Below, piece after piece: positions 54,786 to 63,104 of a stretch of 64,000 nucleotides of DNA. Under the pieces are notes generated by a model. The model worked only from the letters and a program-made list of their open reading frames with translations. It searched no databases and was not told the DNA's origin. The DNA lies in NCBI GenBank assembly GCA_030725745.1, contig JANRFH010000045.1, positions 1 through 64,000 on the forward strand, read 5' to 3'. The translations under genes and the position numbers were made by a program. Positions within the stretch are counted from its first letter, which is position 1. Every line of letters starts with the position of its first letter. Origin of the DNA: Akkermansiaceae bacterium. GTDB lineage: Bacteria; Verrucomicrobiota; Verrucomicrobiia; Verrucomicrobiales; Akkermansiaceae.

Positions 54786-56585
54786 CTATTTTTCAGAAAT
54801 TGGTATTTTGGAGATTTGGGACAGACCGGTGCGTAGAGCGCTAATCCGGGCATTTAGATCGATTTTCGACTTCTCGATGGCGTTGTTTTTATCCCAGTAA
54901 TCCCCGCTCTTTCCAAGCTCGCGGATAAGTGCACGCAGGCTCGTGGTCATGTCTCTGCTGGCATCGAGGAGATCCCGATCGCGTATGTCCGTGATTCGGT
55001 CGAGCTCTTCGATGGCCTCGCGGCATTCCTTTTGGATTTGATCCATCTTCGCAAGAGTGTCTTTTTTGACTTCCGGCATGTTGTAATTGGCGATGGGCTT
55101 GATCGGAGTGGTGATGCGCAATAGCTCCGCTGCGAGGAATTCCCTTGGCAGTGCCCGGGGTCTTTTGCCGGCGCCCTGCATGGCGAGGAATTTTGCAGAA
55201 AGGTGATAGGGCGCTTCTGCTGAAAGCTCTTGCAAGCGTTGCAGGACAAAGCGGTTGGCGACGTAAACGCCGGTGCTCTGACCCTCGGATTTTTTGCGAA
55301 TCTCATCGAATCTGGCAAAGGCTGCGGAGTGTTCCGGTGAGGGCTTTGAGGAGCTGAGAGCGATCATTTCCGCAGGGGTGGAGGCGATGAGGACTTCATA
55401 CCTGAGGAAGAAACTTTTCTCCTCCATGGTGAGTAGGCCGAGCATATATTTTTCTGCGGAGGCAGGGATGATGAGCCTCCCAGTTTCCTCGCCAGTCATG
55501 TCACGCAGGATGTTCCAGAACTCTGCCGGGGGCGCCGGATTACCATTTTCATCTAGCCTTGCGATGATGGTGCCGACCGGGGCGATTCCGGAAAGGGCGG
55601 AGGTGGCGAGGACGAATCCGGGGCCGGTGAGGTTGTCCGCGTTTTTGTTGAAGCGGTATGATTTTTCTCCGGCTTTCAGCGAGATCCTGCCTGGTGCTGG
55701 CTTTGTCTCGAGGGCTGCGATGAGTGCTTGGTAGATCGGTTGGGCGACTTGGTCGCGGATTTTGTCGTGGTCTTCGTTGGCCTCGATTTGCACGAAAAAC
55801 CCCTGCTCGCCTTCATTGGCCTTGCGCGCATTCATCGTGATGTTGACCGGTTTCAGCTCATATCTCTCGGATTCCTCGGCTTTCTCATAGAGGAAAGTCC
55901 TGATAGATGCCTCGGTGAGGAGGATTTGGGAGCCAGTCGGAATGGGCTTCTCCTCTACCTTTTCTTCCGGCATGTTCTCCTTGATGTCTTCGAAAGGATC
56001 AACGTCCGACTTCTCGGGTTTTTCGGGGGTGTTGTTGCCCGGGATTTGCTTGAAGGCATCGAGACCAGCAACCCAGCCTTCCCAATTTCCAGACTCCGGC
56101 GAGTCCTTGAGCGCAATGGCTGAAGGGTGCTCAGGATCAAGGAAGCGGAGGGAGTCGCCCATGAGTCCGGCGAGTTGCCTGCCTTCTTCCCCGGCCTCCG
56201 GCGTGGAGAGCCAGCTGTGCAACTGCCAGGCAACAGCTTTTGCTTGAATCAGTTCTTCCGCTGCGGGGGGATCCTGCTGCTCGCCGGCGGTGAAGTTGGA
56301 GAGAGTTTTGTGCGCTGTTTCGCTCGCGGGATCGAGGGCGAGTGCCAGCGCAAGAGCTTGGGCGGATGAGCGGCGGACGCGCGCAGGGAACCCATCGACC
56401 GGAGATTGGGCGATCACTGCCAGCCCATCGGAGAGCTCAGACATGGTGTCCACGTCTAGGGGGACACGATCAATGCGCAGGGTACATCCACCTTCTTCCG
56501 GAGCGACAAATAAAGCCGCCGGTGCCTGCAGGGTGAGGAAAAGGGAGAGAATTCCGCCTGCGATGGAGTTAAGATTTTTTTTCAT
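54786..56585 (-). CDS. secreted protein with degenerate Lon (S16)-like domain
   Basis: The 599-residue protein has a signal peptide (ends QAPAALF), an N-terminal helical part, an acidic linker (PEKPEKSDVDPFEDIKENM), and a domain about 240-410 that follows the Lon proteolytic fold: PIYQALIAALETKPAPG, then TGPGFVLATSALSGIAPVG, ARLDENGN, GRLIIPASAEKYM and YEVLIASTPAEMIAL. Lon's catalytic Ser (GPSAG) is Gly here and the catalytic Lys is not seen. A helical C-terminal part follows. Probably a non-proteolytic periplasmic relative; no family name is known to me. Confidence 0.6.
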   Translation of the reverse strand: MKKNLNSIAGGILSLFLTLQAPAALFVAPEEGGCTLRIDRVPLDVDTMSELSDGLAVIAQSPVDGFPARVRRSSAQALALALALDPASETAHKTLSNFTAGEQQDPPAAEELIQAKAVAWQLHSWLSTPEAGEEGRQLAGLMGDSLRFLDPEHPSAIALKDSPESGNWEGWVAGLDAFKQIPGNNTPEKPEKSDVDPFEDIKENMPEEKVEEKPIPTGSQILLTEASIRTFLYEKAEESERYELKPVNITMNARKANEGEQGFFVQIEANEDHDKIRDQVAQPIYQALIAALETKPAPGRISLKAGEKSYRFNKNADNLTGPGFVLATSALSGIAPVGTIIARLDENGNPAPPAEFWNILRDMTGEETGRLIIPASAEKYMLGLLTMEEKSFFLRYEVLIASTPAEMIALSSSKPSPEHSAAFARFDEIRKKSEGQSTGVYVANRFVLQRLQELSAEAPYHLSAKFLAMQGAGKRPRALPREFLAAELLRITTPIKPIANYNMPEVKKDTLAKMDQIQKECREAIEELDRITDIRDRDLLDASRDMTTSLRALIRELGKSGDYWDKNNAIEKSKIDLNARISALRTGLSQISKIPISEK

Positions 56586-56667
56586 CGGGACATGTCAGCG
56601 TCTCATTTTTACGCTGCCGGACAAGAGAACATTGCAGGCCGGCTCCGCTTTCTGCGAAACTCCGGGC

Positions 56668-57069
56668 ATGGCCGAAGATGTGCATACGATCGTAACGAGG
56701 GAAGAGGTGATGTTTTTCGACACGGATTGTGGCGGAGTGGTTCACAATTTGGCCTACCTGCGAATGATCGAGACCTGCCGCACGAGGCTTGCCGCGAAGC
56801 TCGGGATGAATCTCAGGGAAATGTCCGAGTCATTGATTTTCCCAGTGCTGACGAGGACGGAAGTCGATTACCGCAGACCGGGGAAAATAGGCGACTGGTT
56901 TGAGATCCGGGGGAAGCTCGGAAAGGTGAGCAGCGCGAGGTTTTGGTGCGAGTTTGAGGTGATACGCGAGGAAGACGGCGAGCTGCTGGTGACGGCGAAG
57001 CAGGCACTGGCGCTGGTGCAGATGCCTCAGGGCAAGCCGCTCAGGCTGCCGGAGGGATTCGGGAAATGA
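56668..57069 (+). CDS. YbgC-type acyl-CoA thioesterase (hotdog fold)
   Basis: The 133-residue hotdog-fold protein carries the 4-hydroxybenzoyl-CoA/YbgC active-site pattern FFDTDCGGVVHNLAYLRMIE (Asp18 and Asp20). The RPGKIGDWFEIRGKL and AKQALALVQM segments are also family-like. Expected to hydrolyse short acyl-CoA esters. The ATG at 56668 is chosen because upstream in-frame codons run into the opposite gene. It diverges from the secreted unknown gene and converges on the kinase with 12 bp between stops. No tol-pal genes, its common partners, are nearby. Confidence 0.85.
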   Translation: MAEDVHTIVTREEVMFFDTDCGGVVHNLAYLRMIETCRTRLAAKLGMNLREMSESLIFPVLTRTEVDYRRPGKIGDWFEIRGKLGKVSSARFWCEFEVIREEDGELLVTAKQALALVQMPQGKPLRLPEGFGK

Positions 57070-57081
57070 GTGTGGAGGCTC

Positions 57082-58656
57082 TCACTCCATGATGTTTTTT
57101 TTGAAATAGGCGTCGTTTTCGTTCACGCGATCCAGCTCATCCTGAAGAATGGCAAGATCGCTGGGCGAGGCCTTACCCTTGTTTTTAGTGATCTCATGTT
57201 CCAGCTCCAGCAAGTAGTAGCTCTTGCACTCGCGCATTTTCTGCGCGATCGACAGATTGGCCTTACGCTGGCTCTCACGGCAGCTTGCAAGAATCTCTTC
57301 GATTCCGGGGATATCACTGAGTTCGCTGGGTAATTTTTCCGGCACCCAGTGGCCTTTGTTGGCGATCCTTGAAAGATATTTGGAAATGGAATCCTCTGCC
57401 GCCGCTTGATCTCCGGCGTCGAGAGATTTGGCAAGAGCTGTGAGCTTTTGCCCGTATTCCTCGGCATTGCGGCGGCGCTCCTCCTCGAAGGCCTTCTGCT
57501 CAGCTGCGAAGTTTCGATTGACCTCCCGCCTGATCCTTTCGATGGCCGCTTGAGCATCGAACGTTCTTTCGGATGGCTCACGATCAGCGGTGCTTTCGGC
57601 GACAGGAGGTGGGGTGGGGGTGACTGCCGCGTTTTCCTCGGATGGTGTTTCTTCCGGTGTTTCATTGTCGCCGGTATCCCTGTTCAACACGAAGAAAGCG
57701 ATGGCAGCCGCGATAACGAGGATGAAGACCACAACGCCGAGTCCTGAGGAGCTTTTCACCGGCTTTGGGGGGACATATTTCCCAGGGCGCGGGAGAGCGG
57801 AGGAACCTGTAGTCGCGGCCGAAACAAGGCCACCGGTCGCCTTGATGGCGGCGACTCTCGCGAGAGCATCGGCCATTTCTTGGCATGAAGCGAAGCGCAT
57901 CCGAGGATCCTTTTGGGTTGCCTTGAGGATGATCGCATCAAGGCGGAAGCTGCATCCGCAGATCTTGGAGGCTGGTCGAGGGTCAGCATCCGGCAGCTGG
58001 CCGGTGAGGAGTTCGTGGAGCATGACGCCCACGGAAAAAATATCGGCGCGTTGGTCGATGGTGAAAGGGGGCTTCAGCACCTCGGGGGCGGTGTAGCCTG
58101 GCGTGCCGAAGATCTGTTCGCCCTCTTGAATTTCCCGCTCAAGCGCACGCGCAAGGCCGAAGTCTCCGATCTTCGGGGTTACGCTTTGATCCAGCAGGAT
58201 GTTGCTCGGCTTGATGTCACGATGGAGGATGCCGTGAGCGTGGGCATCGTTGAGACCGTGGCAAACTCTCTCGATGACAGAGATGGCGACCGATGGCTCG
58301 ATACGTTTGCCGTAGGAAGATGCGTAGAGTGAATTTCCCGCCACATATTCCATCACGATGTAAAGCATGCCGCCCGCTTCACCAAAATCATAGACGCCGA
58401 TGAGGTTTGGGTGATTGAGCTTTGCCATGGCCTTGGCCTCAGACTCGAAGCCCTCGCGGAAGGCTTGGTCTGAGGAAAACTCACGCGGAAGGATCTTGAT
58501 GGCCACCTGCCGATCCAGCGAAGTCTGGGTTGCCTCGTAGACGGCGCCCATGCCGCCACAGGCGATCAGCCGGATGATGCTGTAGTTTGGGAACAGGAGT
58601 GCTACCTCTTCTAGTTCCGGAGCTTCAAAGGCTGCTGGGTGGCTGTGGTCGCTCAT
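57082..58656 (-). CDS. membrane-anchored Ser/Thr protein kinase (PknB type)
   Basis: The 524-residue protein has an N-terminal kinase domain with G-loop IACGGMGAVYEAT, catalytic K54 (VAIKILP), HRDIKPSN (D147) and DFGLAR (165-170), and the activation segment TPGYTAPEV. A Pro-rich link leads to one membrane helix (about 306-325). A C-terminal extracytoplasmic domain contains an acidic linker and a coiled-coil-like region (YGQKLTALAKSLDAGDQAAAEDSIS), with no PASTA or NHL repeats. The kinase side faces the cytoplasm. The ATG at 58656 is chosen over an earlier in-frame codon. Substrate unknown. Confidence 0.9.
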   Translation of the reverse strand: MSDHSHPAAFEAPELEEVALLFPNYSIIRLIACGGMGAVYEATQTSLDRQVAIKILPREFSSDQAFREGFESEAKAMAKLNHPNLIGVYDFGEAGGMLYIVMEYVAGNSLYASSYGKRIEPSVAISVIERVCHGLNDAHAHGILHRDIKPSNILLDQSVTPKIGDFGLARALEREIQEGEQIFGTPGYTAPEVLKPPFTIDQRADIFSVGVMLHELLTGQLPDADPRPASKICGCSFRLDAIILKATQKDPRMRFASCQEMADALARVAAIKATGGLVSAATTGSSALPRPGKYVPPKPVKSSSGLGVVVFILVIAAAIAFFVLNRDTGDNETPEETPSEENAAVTPTPPPVAESTADREPSERTFDAQAAIERIRREVNRNFAAEQKAFEEERRRNAEEYGQKLTALAKSLDAGDQAAAEDSISKYLSRIANKGHWVPEKLPSELSDIPGIEEILASCRESQRKANLSIAQKMRECKSYYLLELEHEITKNKGKASPSDLAILQDELDRVNENDAYFKKNIME

Positions 58657-58739
58657 CGGGTTGGGTTTCGGATTTCTCCGGGGCATTCAATCGCATGTTA
58701 CGCCAAGCATGGCAAGCGCGGGTATGCCGGGGTTTATAA

Positions 58740-60071
58740 TCAGAGAGGTGCATGATAGATAGTCCACTCGGGCAATGTGATGGATGTATTATAAAGCATG
58801 TGTAGGGCGATGATATCGATCATAGAGCCCGTCGATTGATATAACAGTGCGCAGACGAAGCCGAAGGTGGCGACGCTGGCGAGGCCGTAGACGTCATAGA
58901 AATGCAGCGATGCGAAGACCACTGAGGAAATGATCGCTGCGGCAAAAACGCCCATGCGATTAGATAGGGAGCGGTGGAGGATGCCACGGTAGAGGATTTC
59001 CTCCGAAATGGGTGCGAAAATGCAGGCGGATACGATGAGGAACGCGAGGCCGAATAGCCCGGCATCGACATGGGAGAGCCCTCCGGTGGGGTCAGCGGCG
59101 GTGTATCGCCCGAGACCCCAGCGAAGCCCCTGATCGAGGATGGTGAGAAGCGCGTAAAGGCCGATGAGGACGGTCGGGTGGATATGGCCATTTAGACCAA
59201 GTGTGCGGGGGATGTGTCGCGGTCTCTTGAAAAGCAGGCCGAGGGCGATGAGGGTTGGAAGGATGCGTGCGGTGGTGTCTAGCAGAATGGCGAGGACAGG
59301 GTGGATTCCCGGCAGGGCGGTGATGCCGAGCTCGATGGCGAGGCTGAAGCCGATCCATGCAAGGGTGGCGAGGAGGAAGATGACAATGCCTAGCGAGGGG
59401 CTCCATGCGGATGAGTAGCCCTTGGGTTTTTCCCGGAAGGCGCGGGCGAGGCAGCGCAGTGCCGTAGGCAGGAATGCAAGACCTACGATGGCGATGATCC
59501 AGATGATAGACCCGACAAATACGGCGCGTGTGCGAAGGGTGGCGGTGGTTCCGTTCTCCGGGAAGGTGAAGTCTGGCGTGGAGAATTTGATGTTCCACCA
59601 ATTTTCGGAAACGGGATCATTTGAGGGAAACGGAAGGCGTTGGAGATACTCTCCGGGCTGAACGTCGTCTCGCGTGGCGAGCAGGGCTGCGTAGGCGTGG
59701 TAGCCCGTCGGACTGAGGTCTTGCGACTCCTCGAGGATAGCTAGAGAGAAAATCCCATTTCCTACTGCGGAATCGAGGGTCTGTGCATGGGCGAGCCAAC
59801 GTAGGATAGCCGGGTCTTCCTTCATCGCCTCGGCGAGCTGGAGATCGCGATCGATCTTCACCAGCGCGATCTCCTCTGTGCCTGGAGCGTAGCCCTCGCT
59901 TTCCCCGAAATAGTGATCCCACATCCAGATGCCGAGGACGAAGCACAGCAGCGCAATGAGCGGCTCCGGAATTTCCCGCCGCAATGTGACGCGGTAAGGG
60001 TTCTGCGGCGTGATGTGTGGTGAGTTTGCGATGAGCTTAAGAATCTCTGGATTCGCGGCAAATGCAAGCAT
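58740..60071 (-). CDS. CPBP-family intramembrane metalloprotease-like protein
   Basis: The 443-residue protein has an N-terminal helix and an extracytoplasmic region (about 60-190), then about seven membrane helices. The C-terminal CPBP (Abi) domain shows PISEEILYRGILHRSL with the paired Glu, FASLHFYDVYGL with a His, and IIALHMLYNTSI with the second His. These are the metal-site motifs of the CAAX-protease/bacteriocin-processing family. Function is undefined in this context. The unusually long N-terminal part is not typical of the family. Confidence 0.82.
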   Translation of the reverse strand: MLAFAANPEILKLIANSPHITPQNPYRVTLRREIPEPLIALLCFVLGIWMWDHYFGESEGYAPGTEEIALVKIDRDLQLAEAMKEDPAILRWLAHAQTLDSAVGNGIFSLAILEESQDLSPTGYHAYAALLATRDDVQPGEYLQRLPFPSNDPVSENWWNIKFSTPDFTFPENGTTATLRTRAVFVGSIIWIIAIVGLAFLPTALRCLARAFREKPKGYSSAWSPSLGIVIFLLATLAWIGFSLAIELGITALPGIHPVLAILLDTTARILPTLIALGLLFKRPRHIPRTLGLNGHIHPTVLIGLYALLTILDQGLRWGLGRYTAADPTGGLSHVDAGLFGLAFLIVSACIFAPISEEILYRGILHRSLSNRMGVFAAAIISSVVFASLHFYDVYGLASVATFGFVCALLYQSTGSMIDIIALHMLYNTSITLPEWTIYHAPL

Positions 60072-60147
60072 GCCTTAATATCAAGATTTCCATATTTCTT
60101 TATCCTGCCCTTGCTTGCTTCGCACGCTTCCTGCTAGCATGTGATGG

Positions 60148-60615
60148 ATGAAAAGCGAATTCATGGCACGTGCCGTAGAGCTGGCAAGGAATGGAATGCG
60201 CGGTGGTGAAGGCGGCCCCTTTGGCGCGGTGGTGGTGAAGGATGGGGAAATTATCGGAGAAGGCTGGAACCGCGTCCTCGCGACGAGCGACCCCACGGCG
60301 CACGGCGAGGTGGTGGCGATCCGAGATGCCTGCGGGAAACGCTCAGATTTCTCCCTAGCTGGATGTGAGATCTACACGACTGGCCAGCCCTGCCCAATGT
60401 GCCTCGGCGCCATTCACTGGGCGCGAATTGGAGCGATCTACTATGGATTTAGTATCGAGGATGCGGCGGAAATAGGCTTCGATGACCGGGAGTTTTTCCG
60501 CCAGTTTTCCCTGCCTCCTAGTGAGCGATCGGTGCCGGAGACTCAGCTTGGGCGCGAACTGGCGCTGGAACTCGCTGCCGAATACAAGGCGATGCCCGGG
60601 CGGCAGAATTACTGA
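60148..60615 (+). CDS. nucleoside/guanine deaminase family protein
   Basis: The 155-residue zinc deaminase has HGEVVAIRDA (H52, catalytic E54) and QPCPMCLGAIHW (C82, C85), the metal ligands of the CDA fold. The C-terminal region (DREFFRQFSLPPSERSVP and following) is of the guanine deaminase GuaD type rather than TadA. It would convert guanine to xanthine. The ATG at 60148 follows a divergent promoter region shared with the CPBP gene. Confidence 0.85.
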   Translation: MKSEFMARAVELARNGMRGGEGGPFGAVVVKDGEIIGEGWNRVLATSDPTAHGEVVAIRDACGKRSDFSLAGCEIYTTGQPCPMCLGAIHWARIGAIYYGFSIEDAAEIGFDDREFFRQFSLPPSERSVPETQLGRELALELAAEYKAMPGRQNY

Positions 60616-60639
60616 GGCTGCTGATCGGATGGATTTCAC

Positions 60640-60820
60640 CGCCAAGGAAGAGAAGCTCGCCAAGGTATGAAAAGAATCAAACCACGGAGGACACGGAGAT
60701 CACAGAGCCGTTTTTTCAGGTCATTAAGCGTCCGAGCCAATACCTCTGTGATCTCTGAGTCCTCTGTGGTAGAAAATTTGATCAACTAATTCCTACTTGG
60801 CGAACCTCTCTTCCTTGGCG
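60640..60820. repeat. nested inverted repeat with 9-mer arrays
   Basis: The outer arms 60640-60663 and 60796-60820 are inverted copies of CGCCAAGGAAGAG followed by TCGCCAAG. The inner arms 60678-60707 and 60744-60780 are inverted and built of 9-mers: ACCACGGAG, GACACGGAG, ATCACAGAG, inverted as CTCTGTGAT, CTCTGAGTC, CTCTGTGGT. The whole forms a nested hairpin of about 180 bp between the deaminase and the following unknown gene. Confidence 0.8.
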
Positions 60821-60898
60821 TTTCGAATTCCTTTTCCCCAATCGCCGGTGAAACAGCCTGCTTGACGAGCGGGGGGGCGGGGGAGGATCATATCTGCC

Positions 60899-62116
60899 AT
60901 GGCATGGCGTTTGGATGAAGCGGTTGAGCACGGGATGATCGACAACACCGTGGAGGGAACCACTACGGGCAAGATCTGGCTCATCGGGCGCGACGAGCCT
61001 CTCATCCTTTCCTTGAACGGCGACTGTTGGCGTGATCTTGCCGGGACGGTACTGGAGTTTGAAAACCCTTCTCCCTGTGAATCATCGGAGCCATTGGAGC
61101 TAGATACGGAGCAGACAGGGATCGCCGGAGACATCACTGCATCCCGCAAGGCACGCGTGCCGGAGCTCAGCGAAGAGGAAATGGACGAGTGCGAGCGGCA
61201 GGGCAGGGAGATCCCTTTCAAATGGAGCAACACTCTCTATATCGAGTGGTTCAGTGAAATCAATGGGCGCGTCCTCATTGAGGCGGCGGGCTATGAGCTC
61301 AGTGTTTCCGAGCGCGAATGGGAGATGGACGAGGATCAGGAGGAGGCGCAGAAGCTCGCAAATCTCAGCGCCATGCGTGATTTCCTCACACAGGTCATAC
61401 GCCGAGCCGAGCCAGGAGATTTGCCGAAGCGCAAGACGGTGGATGGCCGCCCAGGCGAGCTCAATGAATTCGAGTGGGAAGAGCGTCTCAAGGAATCCGA
61501 CCGACTTTCCGAGGCTTATCAGGAAGTCCTCGAGAAATACATGGAGGACGAGGATAGCGAGAGAAAAGAGGCTTTTGTGATGGGCTGGGACGGCCTGCTG
61601 GGCGCGATGGCGGATCGGGAGGATGGCATTGATCCCTTCGGCTACGATGATGAGGACGACGACGATGATGATACCGGCGACGACTGGCAGAATGATGATT
61701 CTGACGAATCGGATTTCGAGGATGAGATGGAGGAAGATGAGCTACGCCTTATCGGCGACCACCCTCTCCAGAAGCGCTCTCAGGAAGTCGCGATGCGCTC
61801 GATGGACATTGTGAACTGCGGGGGCGGTGATGACACCGCCGCCCAGCGCCTCGTTTCCAGCCTCATGCAAGTTAGTGCGAAACTCGCCGCCGTGCTATAC
61901 GACCGCAGCGACGAATATCAACCAGAGGCCGGCTTCATCCTCGCGATACTCAAGCGCTGCCTCGGCTGGGTCAATGAAGCCATCGGCGCTAGTGGCGAAC
62001 TCATCGCTGCGGCCGATGACGAGGATCACAAAGCGGCATTGGAACACCTCCGCACGGATGCCTTTGCCATACGCGATGGTATCCTCGAACTCCGCCGGGA
62101 GCTAAAGCAAAGTTGA
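60899..62116 (+). CDS. acidic protein of unknown function
   Basis: The 405-residue protein starts AWRLDEAVEHGMIDNTVEGTT and contains an early WLIG domain (about 25-60), a helical middle with many Glu/Arg, a long Asp/Glu tract (YDDEDDDDDDTGDD and on to EDEMEEDE, about 248-285), and a C-terminal helical domain ending ELRRELKQS. No signal peptide or membrane helix is seen. Acidic tracts of this kind suggest a chaperone-like or DNA-mimicking role but this is speculation. It lies after the nested repeat and is followed by a small lipoprotein gene. Confidence 0.7.
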   Translation: MAWRLDEAVEHGMIDNTVEGTTTGKIWLIGRDEPLILSLNGDCWRDLAGTVLEFENPSPCESSEPLELDTEQTGIAGDITASRKARVPELSEEEMDECERQGREIPFKWSNTLYIEWFSEINGRVLIEAAGYELSVSEREWEMDEDQEEAQKLANLSAMRDFLTQVIRRAEPGDLPKRKTVDGRPGELNEFEWEERLKESDRLSEAYQEVLEKYMEDEDSERKEAFVMGWDGLLGAMADREDGIDPFGYDDEDDDDDDTGDDWQNDDSDESDFEDEMEEDELRLIGDHPLQKRSQEVAMRSMDIVNCGGGDDTAAQRLVSSLMQVSAKLAAVLYDRSDEYQPEAGFILAILKRCLGWVNEAIGASGELIAAADDEDHKAALEHLRTDAFAIRDGILELRRELKQS

Positions 62117-62148
62117 CATGAGCCTTTTGCTCTACAAAATTCCCGCAC

Positions 62149-62376
62149 ATGAAAATTTCCACAAAACTGATCCTTCTCGGCATCGCGTCGGCTGCATTTT
62201 TCACATCCTGCAATACTACCATCGGCCTTGCGCGTGACATTCGCGTGCTTAGTACGGAGGTGGAGAAAAAAGCAGATGAAATCTATAACGGCAGCTCTGG
62301 CGGAGAATACTCTGAGGACTACTCAGATTCATCGGCAGCAGGAGACGACTATTCAGGAGCGGCTCCAGTTTACTGA
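62149..62376 (+). CDS. small lipoprotein, entericidin-like
   Basis: The 75-residue protein has a signal peptide with lipobox FTSC (lipidated Cys near 21) and a short polar, Ser/Asp/Glu-rich tail (SEDYSDSSAAGDDY). The segment TIGLARDIRVLSTEV after the Cys recalls entericidin-type small lipoproteins, but this is a weak match. It follows the acidic gene by 32 nt, so co-transcription is possible. Its stop meets the opposite gene after 3 bp. Confidence 0.72.
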   Translation: MKISTKLILLGIASAAFFTSCNTTIGLARDIRVLSTEVEKKADEIYNGSSGGEYSEDYSDSSAAGDDYSGAAPVY

Positions 62377-62379
62377 TCC

Positions 62380-62985
62380 TCAGTATCCGCGCCAGAAGGC
62401 GAACGCACAGATTAGTGTAGCGATCCCGTAGGCAAGGCCTGCGAAGGATACTATCATCCAGCGGCCTTTCGTGGCCGTTGCCCATGTCACCGCATCGCGG
62501 AAAAGGTAGGGCATGCCCACCCAGAACATGGATTTCGTGAGAAGGGCATAGGCGAAGATAGGGACGAGCAGGCGGCTTTGAGGGTCTTTCAGGAAAGCGG
62601 CCTCAAGGAGTGGTGCTGCAATCATTAGACCGAGCACACCGAGAGCGCGCACCGCAAGAAAGTCCCTCACGCTGATCACCACCGCGACCAAGGCGGCGGG
62701 CACCAGCAGGCGCAGCAGTGGCTTGATGTTGTTGAAATCACCGAGATCCATCTGCAAGGCACTGAGTTTCCCCATGCCATCTGGGGCGATGAGAAGCCAG
62801 AACCACGCGAGCGCAATGCCGAGGATGATCTGCCCGGCGAGAGGGTTGCGTGGGAATTTTTTCAGCCAACCTTGCACCAAGGCCGGTTTCGCGATCATCA
62901 GGGAATGGGAAGCGATCAGCCACACGGCCAGAAGTATTCCGGCGGTGAAGAGCGGGATCTGCTCATAAGGGTGGCGTGCGTCCAT
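62380..62985 (-). CDS. polytopic membrane protein, unknown
   Basis: The 201-residue protein has about six hydrophobic segments (for example [50 protein letters not shown]) and few charged residues. No signature motif is recognised. It lies head-to-head with the SulP gene (about 120 bp between), which might share a regulatory region. Confidence 0.7.
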   Translation of the reverse strand: MDARHPYEQIPLFTAGILLAVWLIASHSLMIAKPALVQGWLKKFPRNPLAGQIILGIALAWFWLLIAPDGMGKLSALQMDLGDFNNIKPLLRLLVPAALVAVVISVRDFLAVRALGVLGLMIAAPLLEAAFLKDPQSRLLVPIFAYALLTKSMFWVGMPYLFRDAVTWATATKGRWMIVSFAGLAYGIATLICAFAFWRGY

Positions 62986-63104
62986 GCGGGGAAGGGCTTA
63001 GTGCCGTAGCCGGGGACATTCAAGCGGGAACTGACACCCCCTTAGCCCCCCCACTGGGAAAAACTGCTTGCCCATTGCCCGGATCGCCCAAACCCTCCGC
63101 GCCC

